Positions 9,144 to 18,546 of a DNA stretch of 64,000 bases are shown piece after piece (the first letter of the stretch is position 1; every line of letters starts with the position of its first letter). The stretch is from Scytonematopsis contorta HA4267-MV1 (lineage in GTDB: Bacteria > Cyanobacteriota > Cyanobacteriia > Cyanobacteriales > Nostocaceae). The stretch is from assembly GCA_019359035.1 (NCBI GenBank), contig JAHHIC010000036.1:62001-126000 (forward strand). Direction: 5' to 3'. The notes below the pieces were generated by a model. That model was not told where the DNA came from. It worked only from the letters and a program-made list of their open reading frames with translations, and did not search any database. Both the position numbers and the translations under genes were made by a program.

Positions 9144-10475
9144 TTATTTTTTACGGAACAAAATTTGAGGATTGGGTGTGAAAAGAGCTTTAGTTTGTAC
9201 TATAAAAATTTTCCTCGTTTGGGGAAATAATCCTGAGGCAATATAATCAGCAGACGCTTGTGCTATAACTGTGGCAATGGCTGCACCTAACCCTCCATAT
9301 TTTCCAATTAGCAGTAAGTTTAAAAGTATATTAATGAGTCCACCGATTCCAGCAGTTATAAAGGCAAAGCGCATCAACCCTTCTGTTGTAGTCCACAAGC
9401 TTCTAACAACTCCCAAACACATAAATACTCCCATCCAAATATGGACTATGAGTATAGAGCTAGCAGCTTCGTAGCCAGCACCAAATAAAAGCTGAATAAT
9501 TTGACCCGCAAACAGTGATATCCCGATAGCAACGACATAACTCAAAAATGACATTGAGCTAAATAACTTTTGTAATCGCTCATAGTAAAGGTTTTCACTA
9601 ATTTTTTTGGCTTCAATAATCGAAGGAAAAACAGAGTTGGAAATAGCGATGGGAATAAACATCCAAAGTTCAGATACTCTCACCGCAGCAGAGTAAATCC
9701 CCACAGCTTTATCACCAACCATTTCTCCCAACATGATTTGGTCTATTCGCATATAAATCATAATCATGAAGCCTGAAAGAATCAGTGTCCAACTATCTTT
9801 CAATAATCTTATGGCATAATCCAAGCGGTATTTCCACGCTGTCATTAAATTGCCTTGGAGATGATATACAGTTACCAAGCCAACAGCAACTAATGCAAAT
9901 TCTCCTGCATAAACTACGGCAAAAGCTATTAGCGGAGCTTGCGAATTAATCAGCGAAATCTTTACTACACAACTTAACGCTAAGGCAAGATTTTTTGCTA
10001 AAACAGTATGTTTAGATTGCACTTGGGACTGAAACCAAAAGTCAATGACTTCAAAGGAATTAAAAGTCATGCTTAGTGCTGTGATACCCACCATCCATAA
10101 GCTTAAATTATCTCCTGGGCGTAAAATAGAAATCATCCCTACAGATAATATTAAAGCCACAATTCCACCCAGGAGCTTTAGTACAAAAGCCGTACCCAAA
10201 AGCTGGTTTTTTTCAGATGGTTCGCGAACAATATCACGGATAACAATTTGATTTAATCCTAGTGAAGCCACTGCTCCAAAAAGCGAAACGAATGCAATAC
10301 AGTAATTGTAGTTACCGTATTGTTCAGGTTGTAAATAGCGAGCTACCCAAACGCCCACAATTAGTCCCGAAAACATCCGCAGAATATTGTCCGCAAATAA
10401 CCACGCTGTATTTTTGAGAATTTTAATCAGGTTGGGACTAAATTTAGAGGGTAGCTTTGAGAATTTACTAATCAT
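9144..10475 (-). CDS. Wzx-like polysaccharide flippase
   Basis: A 443-residue protein with about 12 or more predicted membrane helices belonging to the polysaccharide transporter (PST/RfbX) branch of the MOP superfamily. The N-terminal segment NTAWLFADNILRMFSGLIVG and VARYLQPEQYGNYNYCIAFV are standard for this family. It would flip undecaprenyl-linked repeat units across the cytoplasmic membrane. The gene stops 17 bases before the next gene's start codon and follows the tyrosine kinase gene by only 9 bases, so they are almost surely cotranscribed. Confidence 0.9.
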   Translation of the reverse strand: MISKFSKLPSKFSPNLIKILKNTAWLFADNILRMFSGLIVGVWVARYLQPEQYGNYNYCIAFVSLFGAVASLGLNQIVIRDIVREPSEKNQLLGTAFVLKLLGGIVALILSVGMISILRPGDNLSLWMVGITALSMTFNSFEVIDFWFQSQVQSKHTVLAKNLALALSCVVKISLINSQAPLIAFAVVYAGEFALVAVGLVTVYHLQGNLMTAWKYRLDYAIRLLKDSWTLILSGFMIMIYMRIDQIMLGEMVGDKAVGIYSAAVRVSELWMFIPIAISNSVFPSIIEAKKISENLYYERLQKLFSSMSFLSYVVAIGISLFAGQIIQLLFGAGYEAASSILIVHIWMGVFMCLGVVRSLWTTTEGLMRFAFITAGIGGLINILLNLLLIGKYGGLGAAIATVIAQASADYIASGLFPQTRKIFIVQTKALFTPNPQILFRKK

Positions 10476-10484
10476 TTTTAATCA

Positions 10485-12737
10485 TCACTTGGATGTTGGG
10501 CTATTTTTCGCAGATGCTGACAGCAAAGAAGTCGCTGTTGTTAAACTATCGGTTGTGGAACTAGGTTCAGCATTATACGAGGTGTAGTAGAAGTAGCTGT
10601 CAGGTTCGCTCTTAACGTTTACACCATTGATAACTATCCCCAAAACATTTTGACCCGACTGAGTTAAAAACTCTTTCGCTGAATTAGCACTGTTTAGGTC
10701 AACCACACCAGGACGAACCACTAACAAAATACCGTCCGTGAGATTGCTTAAAATAGCCGCATCAGCTGTTCCCGCAAGGGGAGGAGTATCAAAAATTACA
10801 AAATCATAATGATTGCTAAAGTTCTCAATTAATGACGCCATACGTTGAGAATCTAGAAGTGTCATAGGGTTAGGAGGTACAACACCACTAGAAAGTACAT
10901 CCAAGTAGGGCATTACTTCTTGCACCACATTCTCTATAGATATTTCTTGGTCAACAATCATATTGCTTAACCCAAGTGCGTTGGTTAGCTCCCAAACATG
11001 ATGTTGTATCGGACGGCGCATATCTGCATCTACCAACAACACCCGACGACCTAACTGAGCCATTGCTACCGCTAAATTCGCAGCAACCTCAGATTTTCCT
11101 TCTTTGGCTACAGAACTCGTTACTACAAGACTTTTTAGCTTTTTATCCGAACAGAGGAATTTCAAATTGGCTTGCAAAATTTGATATGCATTACCAAAAG
11201 GAAAATGAGGAACGTCTCTACCAATAATTTGGGGGAGCGGTCTATCTATTCCAGCTACGGAAGAATGATTTTTAGAATTTCTAGTACCATTTCTACCCAA
11301 TGCTGGAATAACTCCAAGGAGCGTATATTTTAATACATCTTTTGCTTCCTTGACAGTTTTAACTGAGCGGTCTGTTAAGTCCAAACCAAACGCCACAATT
11401 AAACCGATAAAAAGACCACCCGCTCCACCAGCAATTATAAAGAGTATTCTCCGAGGTCCTTGGGGTATGGTGGGAACCTGAGCATAAGAGACTACCCGAG
11501 CGTTGGCAATTCTTTGATTCTCAGCGATATTAATTTCTTGTAGCTTTGACAACAAAGTTTCATAACTACCTTGAGCAGCTTTGAGTTTACGTTCTAGTTC
11601 TCGTTGAGTTTGTTCTAGTCTTGGTAAGTAATTTGCTCTTTGTTTGTAAGCAGACCACTGATTAATCAGCGTCCCAATTTGCTTTTCTAAACCAGAACGC
11701 TCCGCTTCAGCACGGGTAATATCTGTGATTAAACCTTGTCGTAGTTGTCCAAGCTGTAAATCTGCCTGTTGGATTGGTTGTCCTCCACCAACAACTTGTT
11801 CTGTTCTTTGGTTTAATAAACTTCTCAGAGCGACTACTTTCTCTTCAAGGTTAATGATAGCCGGGTGTCCTGGTTGAAAACGAGTATTTTCAAGCTTGAG
11901 TTGGCTTTCCGCTTCCTGAAGTTGAGCAAGTACTTTTTGAACACCAGGTGTTTGGCTCAATTCTACTGACATTACAGCTTCTTGTGGATTTACCTGAGCT
12001 TGGCTGCGTAATTTTTGCAGTTTAGCATCGGTATTAACTAGCTGAGCTTGAGCTTGCGTAATTTTTCCCTCTAATTCAGTAATTGTTCTTACTGATGCTG
12101 CGGTTTCCTCATACAGTAAAACTACTCGATTTTTCTCTTTGAATTGTCGTAGTTCTGACTCAGCTTTTCTAACTGACGCCTCCGCTGTGGGTAGTTGCTG
12201 TTTAACAAACTTTAGTGCTGTCAGTGCTTCTTCTTGGTTAGCCTCTATATTATCTTTGATGTAAACGTCAATAATTGTATTAACAACTTTGGCTGCTAGT
12301 TCAGGATTGGTATCTTTGTAAGCAATTTGCAGCACATCACTACCAACACTGTCAGCAACCACAAGTTGTTTACTAAAATCTCTTGTGGAAATTGGTTTAC
12401 CTTTATTGTCTTTGATATTTAACGTATCAATTGTCTTTTGCAGTATGGGATTAGATGTTATTATTCTCGCTTGAGTTACTAGTGGGTTATTATTAGCAGT
12501 TACACCATCCAAGCGTCCTAAGTTTTCCCCTACTCCAGTTATGGAAGCAGTACGGTTTGCTTTAATCAACAAACTTCCTTCAGCTTGATAGTTAGGTTTG
12601 ATTGTTATTGCTACCACAGATGCCAAAGTTATAACTACTCCGCAAACACCAACTGCAGGTAGCCAACGTCTTTGCAAAACTTGCAAATATTTTCTAACAT
12701 CTACTTCTTCAAATTGTGGCAAAGATTCCATAGTCAT
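10485..12737 (-). CDS. Wzc-like polysaccharide co-polymerase with BY-kinase domain
   Basis: About 750 residues from ATG 12737 (a TTG at 12749 in frame is less likely; ATG 12731 is also possible). Order: N-terminal Wzz domain with a first membrane helix (AVGVCGVVITLASVVAI), a long coiled-coil periplasmic part (about residues 160-410), a second helix (RRILFIIAGGAGGLFIGLIV), then a cytoplasmic tyrosine kinase with Walker A SSVAKEGKSEVA, A' VLLVDADMRRP and Walker B DFVIFDTPP. The tail has a tyrosine cluster (SYFYYTSYNAE) for autophosphorylation, though short. Such proteins set chain length and drive export in Wzx/Wzy systems. No partner phosphatase gene is seen in the window. Confidence 0.92.
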   Translation of the reverse strand: MTMESLPQFEEVDVRKYLQVLQRRWLPAVGVCGVVITLASVVAITIKPNYQAEGSLLIKANRTASITGVGENLGRLDGVTANNNPLVTQARIITSNPILQKTIDTLNIKDNKGKPISTRDFSKQLVVADSVGSDVLQIAYKDTNPELAAKVVNTIIDVYIKDNIEANQEEALTALKFVKQQLPTAEASVRKAESELRQFKEKNRVVLLYEETAASVRTITELEGKITQAQAQLVNTDAKLQKLRSQAQVNPQEAVMSVELSQTPGVQKVLAQLQEAESQLKLENTRFQPGHPAIINLEEKVVALRSLLNQRTEQVVGGGQPIQQADLQLGQLRQGLITDITRAEAERSGLEKQIGTLINQWSAYKQRANYLPRLEQTQRELERKLKAAQGSYETLLSKLQEINIAENQRIANARVVSYAQVPTIPQGPRRILFIIAGGAGGLFIGLIVAFGLDLTDRSVKTVKEAKDVLKYTLLGVIPALGRNGTRNSKNHSSVAGIDRPLPQIIGRDVPHFPFGNAYQILQANLKFLCSDKKLKSLVVTSSVAKEGKSEVAANLAVAMAQLGRRVLLVDADMRRPIQHHVWELTNALGLSNMIVDQEISIENVVQEVMPYLDVLSSGVVPPNPMTLLDSQRMASLIENFSNHYDFVIFDTPPLAGTADAAILSNLTDGILLVVRPGVVDLNSANSAKEFLTQSGQNVLGIVINGVNVKSEPDSYFYYTSYNAEPSSTTDSLTTATSLLSASAKNSPTSK

Positions 12738-12778
12738 AAATACACACAAATAAAAGTTTTCTTAAGCCAACTAGTGAT

Positions 12779-12806
12779 GTAGAGACGTTACATGTAACGT
12801 CTCTAC
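12779..12806. repeat. Palindromic element, copy 3 (perfect, 28 bp)
   Basis: A perfect 28-base palindrome with arms GTAGAGACG/CGTCTCTAC and core GTTACATGTAAC, identical to the inner part of copies 2 (5499-5526) and 13 (63215-63242). It lies in the 87-base gap between the wzc-like gene and the gene upstream. Confidence 0.95.
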
Positions 12807-12824
12807 CTTCTTGTGCTAGGCAAA

Positions 12825-13253
12825 TTAATATTTAAATTGAAAGTCTCTGTAGCTTTTATACCCAACAGACCGTGCTTGTCTGCGAGTAAACTCACTAACG
12901 GTTGGATTTCCTTCGGGGTGGCTTATCCCCGTTACTTGCTGCCACATTTGTTCCGGTGCTAGAGACAACTCGTAAATGTGATCGCGTTTTTTAACGTGAT
13001 ACCATTTGGTTTTTTGACACTCATTGCACCAAAATGCTTCTAACCATTCCCCTTCTATCGTGACTGTAGTGTGAGTCGTCACCAAAATTTCCGCATTCCG
13101 TCTTGTCATCCCTCGTTGTTCGAGTTGTCCAGGACGGTCAGCGTATAACTGGTACTTTGGACTCGCACTGTCAAGATAGCAGCCATGAATGGGACAGTAG
13201 ATAGCACGTCTTTGGGAACGTTTGCGGTTCCTATCGCACCTTCTCTGCTGCAT
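12825..13253 (-). CDS. Conserved hypothetical protein with two cysteine pairs
   Basis: A 142-residue, basic, soluble protein. The N-terminus is very basic (MQQRRCDRNRKRSQRRA). It has C-P-I-H-G-C near residues 20-25 and C-N-E-C near residues 90-93, spaced as in a zinc ribbon. No other motif is recognised; a nucleic-acid or regulatory role is only a guess. It is the first gene of the minus-strand set that leads into the polysaccharide operon, but the 87-base gap with a palindrome may separate the two transcripts. Similar proteins appear in other filamentous cyanobacteria from memory of the family style, without a known function. Confidence 0.6.
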   Translation of the reverse strand: MQQRRCDRNRKRSQRRAIYCPIHGCYLDSASPKYQLYADRPGQLEQRGMTRRNAEILVTTHTTVTIEGEWLEAFWCNECQKTKWYHVKKRDHIYELSLAPEQMWQQVTGISHPEGNPTVSEFTRRQARSVGYKSYRDFQFKY

Positions 13254-13261
13254 AAATATTA

Positions 13262-13356
13262 ATTGTTAATTACTGATTGCTAATTGCTAATCGCTAACAA
13301 TCAACCGTCAACAGTCAACAGTCAACCGTCAACAGCCAACAGCTAACAGTTAACTG
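13262..13356. repeat. STRR tracts (TAATTGCTAA and CAACAGTCAAC families)
   Basis: Two STRR types abut: ATTGCTAA-like units at 13262-13296, then CAACCGTCAAC / CAACAGTCAAC / CAACAGCCAAC units at 13299-13356. Confidence 0.85.
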
Positions 13357-13641
13357 ATTTTGGAGAAACTGAGATCCACAGACCGTCAAAGTTTCATCCT
13401 TGAGTGAAAAAAATTATCTAATTTTAGTAAATTTGTTTGCAATAGCGACGGTGTTAGCATTTGAACAACTTAAGTTTGCCATCTGCCTTTGTCGTTTACT
13501 GCGTAGAAAATTATCAAAGGTCTCAATTTAAATTCGGTGCATTACTTGAGTAGTTAGTTCATAACTTTAACTCGTGTAATACTCATTGAAACAAGCAGAT
13601 AATCATTTTTGGTAAGAAACATGTAATTTTTGACACTTCTA

Positions 13642-13845
13642 TTATGAAGTTTTTATGTAGTAATGTTTTCTAAAAAAGTGAAAATACTGATAAATGAAAT
13701 TAAAAAAGGTGCTTTTATGTTGATTTTTGCAAGGATTAGCTGCTGATGCAAATTGAATCGCATCGTCAATCCTCACTCTAATTATTTTATCCATAAAATA
13801 ACTAAAGTGACTATGTAAATGGTTGGAAACTACGATTACACCCAT
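13642..13845 (-). CDS. Possible small protein, unknown (low confidence)
   Basis: A 67-residue frame beginning MGVIVVSNHLHSHFSYF. The only support is a fair ribosome binding site, AGGGAG, 9 bases before the ATG. The protein is rich in Phe, His and Tyr, has no signal peptide or clear helix, and resembles nothing I know. It may well be a chance ORF in AT-rich DNA. Confidence 0.2.
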   Translation of the reverse strand: MGVIVVSNHLHSHFSYFMDKIIRVRIDDAIQFASAANPCKNQHKSTFFNFIYQYFHFFRKHYYIKTS

Positions 13846-14173
13846 TGGAAAATACTCCCTAATGCTGCCCTGAAACTCTTGAATATTTGGTGTAAGCCCT
13901 GACCTCCACCAGATATCTAAGATACTAATTTGAAAATTAACGTAGCACTATAATCAGTGCTAATTTCTATACATAACTCTTGAAAGTACAAACTGTCCAT
14001 TTTTTTGCAAAAACTTTAAACTGATACAATTAGTATCGTGAATATACTACTGTACACCTAACTTATTTGAACATTTATCATCAGAATAATTTTGGAATAA
14101 TTTAAATAAACTCTGTAGTAGAGTTCGTTTGTTTACGTAAATTTTCTTATTTTTAAAGTTTGTAAAATGGAAC

Positions 14174-14203
14174 TATAGAGACCGATTATGTTCGACCTCT
14201 ACA
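14174..14203. repeat. Palindromic element, degenerate copy 4
   Basis: Arms TATAGAGACCGA and TTCGACCTCTACA around a TTATG loop. Clearly related to the GTAGAGAC/GTCTCTAC family but with broken pairing. It lies just after the pgsA stop codon. Confidence 0.6.
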
Positions 14204-14215
14204 TTTTGTTATACT

Positions 14216-14743
14216 TCAAGAAACCTGACTGGTCGAATCTTTTCGTGGTGGAAAAATATAAATAGCACCAGAAATTAATGTCAGCCCCACAGAAACCCAA
14301 AAAGCGACGAGAGAATAAATTTTCCACTTATCAGGTAATGGCGCAATTAAAAGTGCAATCGCTATAATTTGCCCTACCGTTTTCAGTTTCCCCCAAATAT
14401 TAGCCCCACTAATCGTTGTTTGATTAACCCTCCAACCAGCGATTGTCAATTCCCTGGCTAAAATCAAAAATACTCCCCAAGCAGGAATTTGTCCCAATTC
14501 AATTAAAGCCAGCAGAGGTGCAAGAACCAGCAATTTATCTACCAGGGGGTCTAAAAATTTACCCAAATCGCTAATTTGGTTGAGTTTACGCGCTAAATAA
14601 CCATCTAACCAATCAGTTAAGGACGCGACAAGAAAAATTGCCAAACATACCCATCGTCCTTGTGGGGTCGGATTATGTAAATAGTAAAGAATAAATGGTA
14701 AACCTAGGAGGCGAGAGAAAGTTATCCAATTTGGTATTGTCAT
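14216..14743 (-). CDS. pgsA: CDP-diacylglycerol-glycerol-3-phosphate 3-phosphatidyltransferase
   Basis: A 175-residue membrane enzyme that makes phosphatidylglycerophosphate, the precursor of phosphatidylglycerol, which thylakoid membranes need. The CDP-alcohol phosphotransferase motif D-G-x2-A-R-x8-G-x3-D-x3-D is present: SLTDWLDGYLARKLNQISDL then GKFLDPLVDKLL (about residues 40-70), with all the catalytic aspartates. Several hydrophobic helices follow. Length is usual for PgsA. It points away from the aspartase gene, with an STRR tract (14754-14807) filling the shared promoter region. Confidence 0.93.
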   Translation of the reverse strand: MTIPNWITFSRLLGLPFILYYLHNPTPQGRWVCLAIFLVASLTDWLDGYLARKLNQISDLGKFLDPLVDKLLVLAPLLALIELGQIPAWGVFLILARELTIAGWRVNQTTISGANIWGKLKTVGQIIAIALLIAPLPDKWKIYSLVAFWVSVGLTLISGAIYIFPPRKDSTSQVS

Positions 14744-14753
14744 TTGTTCGCTA

Positions 14754-14807
14754 TTGACGGTTGACTGTTGACTGTTGACGGTTGACGGTTGACTGTTGAC
14801 TGTTAAT
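14754..14807. repeat. STRR tract (TTGACGG / TTGACTG units)
   Basis: Seven or so units of TTGACGG and TTGACTGT in the divergent gap between pgsA and the aspartase gene. Confidence 0.88.
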
Positions 14808-14851
14808 TCTTAATTATTAGCTAATGATTATTGACTAATTACGAAAATATC

Positions 14852-16282
14852 ATGACAAATTCTCAAGTCAGAATAGAACGCGACTCTATGGGAGAACTTT
14901 CCCTACCTGGTAGTGCTTACTACGGTATTCAAACACTGCGAGCTATAGAAAATTTCCCTATTAGCGGCATTAAACCATTGTCCACTTACGTAGATGCTTG
15001 CCTTTTCATAAAAAAAGCTACAGCAATTGTCAACGGAGAATTAGGTTGTATCCCCCAAGATATTAGCCAAGTAATAATACAAGCATCAGACGAAATACTT
15101 AACGGAAAATTCCGCGACCAATTTGTGGTGGATGTTTACCAAGCAGGAGCAGGTACTTCCCACCATATGAACGTGAACGAAGTGCTGGCAAATCGTGCAT
15201 TAGAAATTCTCGGTGACGAAAAAGGCAATTACAAACTAGTTAGCCCTAACGACCATGTTAACTACGGACAGTCTACCAACGATGTCATACCCACCGCTAT
15301 CCGCATTGGTGGACTATTAGCTCTGGAGAAAACTCTACACCCAGCTTTAGATAATGCCATCACCACTCTAGAAAACAAAGCTATTGAATTTAAAGATATT
15401 GTAAAATCAGGTAGAACCCATATGCAAGACGCTGTTCCAGTGCGCTTAGGTGAAAATTTTCGTGCGTGGGCACAAATCTTGACAGAACACCAAAACCGTA
15501 TTTACACAGCATCCTCTGATTTAATGGTGTTGGGTTTAGGGGGTAGCGCTGTTGGTACAGGGTTAAATACTCATCCTCAATATCGTCTGCGTGTGGTAGA
15601 AACTCTAGCAAACTTGCTTAATATTCCTTTACAACCTGCTCCCCACTTAATGGCAGCAATGCAAAGTATGGCGCCATTTGTTTACGTTTCTGGAGCATTA
15701 AGGAATTTAGCTCAGGACTTAGTAAAAATATCCCACGATTTGCGGTTAATGGATTCGGGACCAAAAACAGGTTTAAAAGAAATTCAGCTTCCCCCCGTAC
15801 AACCAGGTTCCTCGATTATGCCAGGAAAATATAATCCTGTGATGGCTGAGATGACATCAATGGTTTGTTTTCAGGTCATGGGTTACGACAACGCTATTGC
15901 TTTGGCAGCCTCTTCGGGACAATTAGAACTAAACGTGATGATGCCGTTGATTGCCTATAATTTAATTCACAGCATTGAAATACTGGGTAATACCATCACA
16001 GCACTGACCGAACGTTGTTTAGCGGGGATTACAGTAAACCGCGAAAGATGTTTAGCTTATGCAGAGGGAAGTTTAGCATTAGTTACAGCCCTCAATACCC
16101 ATATAGGTTATTTAAATGCAGCAGCGGTAGCCAAAGAGTCTTTGGAAACAGGTAAGTCTTTGCGGCAAATCGTACTAGAAAAAGAATTGATGAGCGAAGA
16201 ACAATTAGCCCAAGTCTTAGATTTAGAGCAAATGAGTGGTATTGTCCCCCTACCCAATAAGGCGAATGAGGAATATTATTAG
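14852..16282 (+). CDS. aspA: Aspartate ammonia-lyase
   Basis: About 476 residues from ATG 14852; an in-frame TTG at 14831 would add seven residues but is not needed. The enzyme splits aspartate to fumarate and ammonia. It belongs to the fumarase/aspartase superfamily: AGAGTSHHMNVNEVLANRAL and NYGQSTNDVIPTA shape the active site, VKSGRTHMQDAVPVRLG holds the catalytic His region, and PGSSIMPGKYNPVMAEM is the flexible signature loop with the catalytic Ser. GTSHHMNVNEV rather than the GTSxNMNxNEV of most fumarases/aspartases is a small variation. Fumarase is the other possibility, but the N-terminal RIERDSMGELSLPGSAYYGI fits aspartase better. Confidence 0.85.
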   Translation: MTNSQVRIERDSMGELSLPGSAYYGIQTLRAIENFPISGIKPLSTYVDACLFIKKATAIVNGELGCIPQDISQVIIQASDEILNGKFRDQFVVDVYQAGAGTSHHMNVNEVLANRALEILGDEKGNYKLVSPNDHVNYGQSTNDVIPTAIRIGGLLALEKTLHPALDNAITTLENKAIEFKDIVKSGRTHMQDAVPVRLGENFRAWAQILTEHQNRIYTASSDLMVLGLGGSAVGTGLNTHPQYRLRVVETLANLLNIPLQPAPHLMAAMQSMAPFVYVSGALRNLAQDLVKISHDLRLMDSGPKTGLKEIQLPPVQPGSSIMPGKYNPVMAEMTSMVCFQVMGYDNAIALAASSGQLELNVMMPLIAYNLIHSIEILGNTITALTERCLAGITVNRERCLAYAEGSLALVTALNTHIGYLNAAAVAKESLETGKSLRQIVLEKELMSEEQLAQVLDLEQMSGIVPLPNKANEEYY

Positions 16283-16332
16283 TAAATAATAAAAAACTTC
16301 AAATACAAAACAAAATATCCAACTACCTCTTG

Positions 16333-16400
16333 TGGGGTGGGCATCCTTGCCCGCCCATTAATTGCTTAGCGCCCATTAACTGCTTAGCCTCTTCCCATTA
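16333..16400. repeat. GC-rich hairpin and CCCATTAA direct repeats
   Basis: An imperfect hairpin GGGGTGGGCA...TGCCCGCCC (16335-16357) is followed by three copies of CCCATTAA spaced about 20 bases apart (16354, 16373, 16395). It lies between aspA and the DUF362 gene. Confidence 0.6.
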
Positions 16401-16467
16401 ACTACAGGTGGAACTTTTACAGTGGATTATAGTAGTACTTGTGGCTAGTTCAAAAAATACTATAAAA

Positions 16468-17439
16468 ATGCAAACTCAATCACCATCAGTTAGTTTAATT
16501 CGCGCAAAATCTTACGAACGGGAAGCTTTACGCAAGTCCGTAGAAACGCTATTGGAACCGCTGGGTGGAATGAAAGCATTTGTCAAACCAGGACAGCGAG
16601 TACTACTTAAACCTAATTTGCTGACAGGTTCCCGTCCTGGGAAAGAATGTACTACCCGTGCCGAATTAGTCTATGTTGTTGCGGCTATGGTGCTTGAGCT
16701 TGGTGCGAAGCCTTTTCTAGGAGATAGCCCAGCATTTGGTAGTGCCAAAGGAGTTGCCATTGCTAGTGGCTACCAACCAATTCTAGATGAACTTAACATC
16801 CCAATAGTAGAATTTCATGGTAAGCGTTATCAAACAGTGAGCGAAGAATTTAATCATTTGCGTCTTTGTAAAGAAGCAATGGAAGCTGATGTCGTGATTA
16901 ACCTACCTAAAGTCAAATCTCACGTACAACTGGTATTAACTTTGGGTGTAAAAAATTTATTTGGTTGTGTCCCAGGCAAAATGAAAGCTTGGTGGCACAT
17001 GGAAGCAGGTAAGGACCAAAATCGTTTCGGGGGGATGCTCGTGGAAACTGCTAAAGCAATTAACCCAGACTTAACAATTCTTGATGGAATTATCGGTCAT
17101 GAAGGTAACGGTCCGAGTGGTGGTGAACCTCGTAATTTAGGTATTTTAGCCGCATCAACAAATATATTTGCTTTAGATAGAGCAATGGTGTCCGTTTTAA
17201 ATGTGAGTCCCGAACAAGTTCCTACAGTTGCTGCATCTATTCGTTTAGGGCTTTGTCCAGAACTAACTGCGATTAGTTTTCCTCATTTACATCCTGCTGA
17301 ATTACAAATAAATGATTGGCGTTTACCAGATAAATATATCCCAATCGATTTTGCCATGCCTCGCGTCATTAAATCAACCTTTAAACATCTTTACATTCGT
17401 TTCATCAAAGAACCGATGAGTGTTTATGCCAACCGTTAG
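16468..17439 (+). CDS. DUF362 domain protein
   Basis: 323 residues from ATG 16468 (MQTQSPSVSLIRAKSY); the frame opens with a GTG at 16408 whose 20 extra residues look like translated spacer. The protein belongs to the DUF362 family: VLLKPNLLTGSRPGKECTT near residue 48, DVVINLPKVKSHVQLVLTLG around 140-160 and a glycine-rich GMLVETAKAINPDLTILDGI. It lacks the ferredoxin-like iron-sulfur domain that some DUF362 proteins carry at the C-terminus. Function is not established. A clear intrinsic terminator follows at 17541, so it is transcribed as the end of a unit. Confidence 0.75.
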   Translation: MQTQSPSVSLIRAKSYEREALRKSVETLLEPLGGMKAFVKPGQRVLLKPNLLTGSRPGKECTTRAELVYVVAAMVLELGAKPFLGDSPAFGSAKGVAIASGYQPILDELNIPIVEFHGKRYQTVSEEFNHLRLCKEAMEADVVINLPKVKSHVQLVLTLGVKNLFGCVPGKMKAWWHMEAGKDQNRFGGMLVETAKAINPDLTILDGIIGHEGNGPSGGEPRNLGILAASTNIFALDRAMVSVLNVSPEQVPTVAASIRLGLCPELTAISFPHLHPAELQINDWRLPDKYIPIDFAMPRVIKSTFKHLYIRFIKEPMSVYANR

Positions 17440-17540
17440 TTACCAGTTTTACCCGTTATTTACAAGTAAGTGCAAACTTGGCTACAACTATTTATAAATT
17501 TGCCAAGTAAGCTATAAATACCCTCCGATTGCTTAACCAG

Positions 17541-17567
17541 ACCGCCCAAACTGTGGCGGTTTTTTTA
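17541..17567 (+). terminator. Intrinsic terminator after DUF362 gene
   Basis: ACCGCC (17541-17546) pairs with GGCGGT (17555-17560) across an eight-base loop, followed directly by a run of T residues. It ends the transcript about 100 bases after the DUF362 stop codon. Confidence 0.85.
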
Positions 17568-17590
17568 ATTTAAAAATTCTTATTAAAACT

Positions 17591-17618
17591 GTAGATGCCT
17601 AATAAATTCGGTATCTAC
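17591..17618. repeat. Palindromic element, degenerate copy 5
   Basis: GTAGATGCC...GGTATCTAC arms around AATAAATTC, 28 bases long as in the perfect copies but with mismatches. Confidence 0.55.
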
Positions 17619-18117
17619 GTAATTTATTTGTATCAGAGGTCGGGAAGTATTAAAATAGCGTGATAAATCAGATTTATACATAAAAATATACTTTTAAATC
17701 TTTGGATGGATTGACAAAGCATCAATATTTATAATAGTCGTTGTTTAACCTAAATTTAAAGTCTTTATGAGTACAAATACTGATAATAAATATGAGAAAA
17801 AGAGTTTTTTTCTGTATTTATTCGGTGGTCACCTATATAAATTAAATGTATCTGCTATAAATTTTGTAACCAAAAATGACTAGGGGATAAACCTGTTGAT
17901 TATCCAGAGAAAAAAATACTAGATTTATCAGTAATTATTCGGTTGGTTATTAAATAACAATCAGAGGAACATAGAAGATAAAGAACGTTTTCAGGGAGTT
18001 TCTGCTATGTTTACTTGATATAATGTATACAACACATCAGTGATTTTCTTACTACTGCTAATATAAGGCACAGCTAATTTTTTAAATTTTCATGCTATGA
18101 CAGTATTTTATCTGGTA

Positions 18118-18136
18118 CATATCTGATACAGATATG
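18118..18136. promoter_or_regulatory. Inverted repeat CATATCTG-ATA-CAGATATG
   Basis: Eight-base perfect arms with a three-base spacer, about 200 bases before the small gene at 18340. Size and spacing would suit a dimeric regulator's operator, but no known site is matched. Confidence 0.35.
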
Positions 18137-18339
18137 CATGAAATACTCCGCGAGATTGATTACAAAGTCATGCATTTAGGATTTAATTAGAAATGATATC
18201 CAATTTTTTGTTGTTAAAAACCATGCTTCACAAGATAAAAAGCTGTTTACAAATCTTGAATATTACACAAACTACACTCAAAAAGTAGTTAAAATAGTAC
18301 CGAGACTCTCTAGAAGAGGGTCAAAATTTAATTAATGAG

Positions 18340-18546
18340 ATGAGTTTTGATTTTACAAATATGGATTCTAATAGTCAGCCTGCCAGTACCTATGACCATT
18401 CCCATCGTTTGGCAGACATTCTAGGGACAGTGATTGCGATGTTAACTTTGACATTACCTTTTTTTGTCATAGGTCATTACTCTTCAAGCAACATTCCCAG
18501 CGCACAAGCACCAATAACCTACAACGTTCAAAGAAGCGGGGATTAA
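18340..18546 (+). CDS. Small membrane protein, unknown
   Basis: 68 residues with one central hydrophobic helix (ILGTVIAMLTLTLPFFVIGHY, split here by count as residues 29-49), a polar N-terminus with DYHSHRLADI-like charge and a polar C-terminal tail. Short single-helix proteins of this style are widespread in cyanobacteria and often undescribed. A terminator-like hairpin follows at 18677. Start codon is ATG 18340; an out-of-frame ATG lies just before it. No function can be inferred. Confidence 0.55.
   Translation: MSFDFTNMDSNSQPASTYDHSHRLADILGTVIAMLTLTLPFFVIGHYSSSNIPSAQAPITYNVQRSGD

Larger units (their letters stand above)
13254..14215. other. 962-base AT-rich region upstream of the polysaccharide locus
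   Basis: Holds STRR tracts at 13262-13356, a weak possible small ORF at 13642-13845 (listed separately), and an imperfect palindromic element at 14174-14203. The rest is AT-rich with no recognisable gene, tRNA or transposase relic. Promoters for the 142-residue protein and the polysaccharide genes should lie here on the minus strand. Confidence 0.5.
17440..18339. other. 900-base AT-rich intergenic region with terminator and a dyad
   Basis: Contains the terminator at 17541-17567, a degenerate palindromic element at 17591-17618 and a clean inverted repeat at 18118-18136. The rest is AT-rich with no recognised gene or RNA. Confidence 0.5.
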
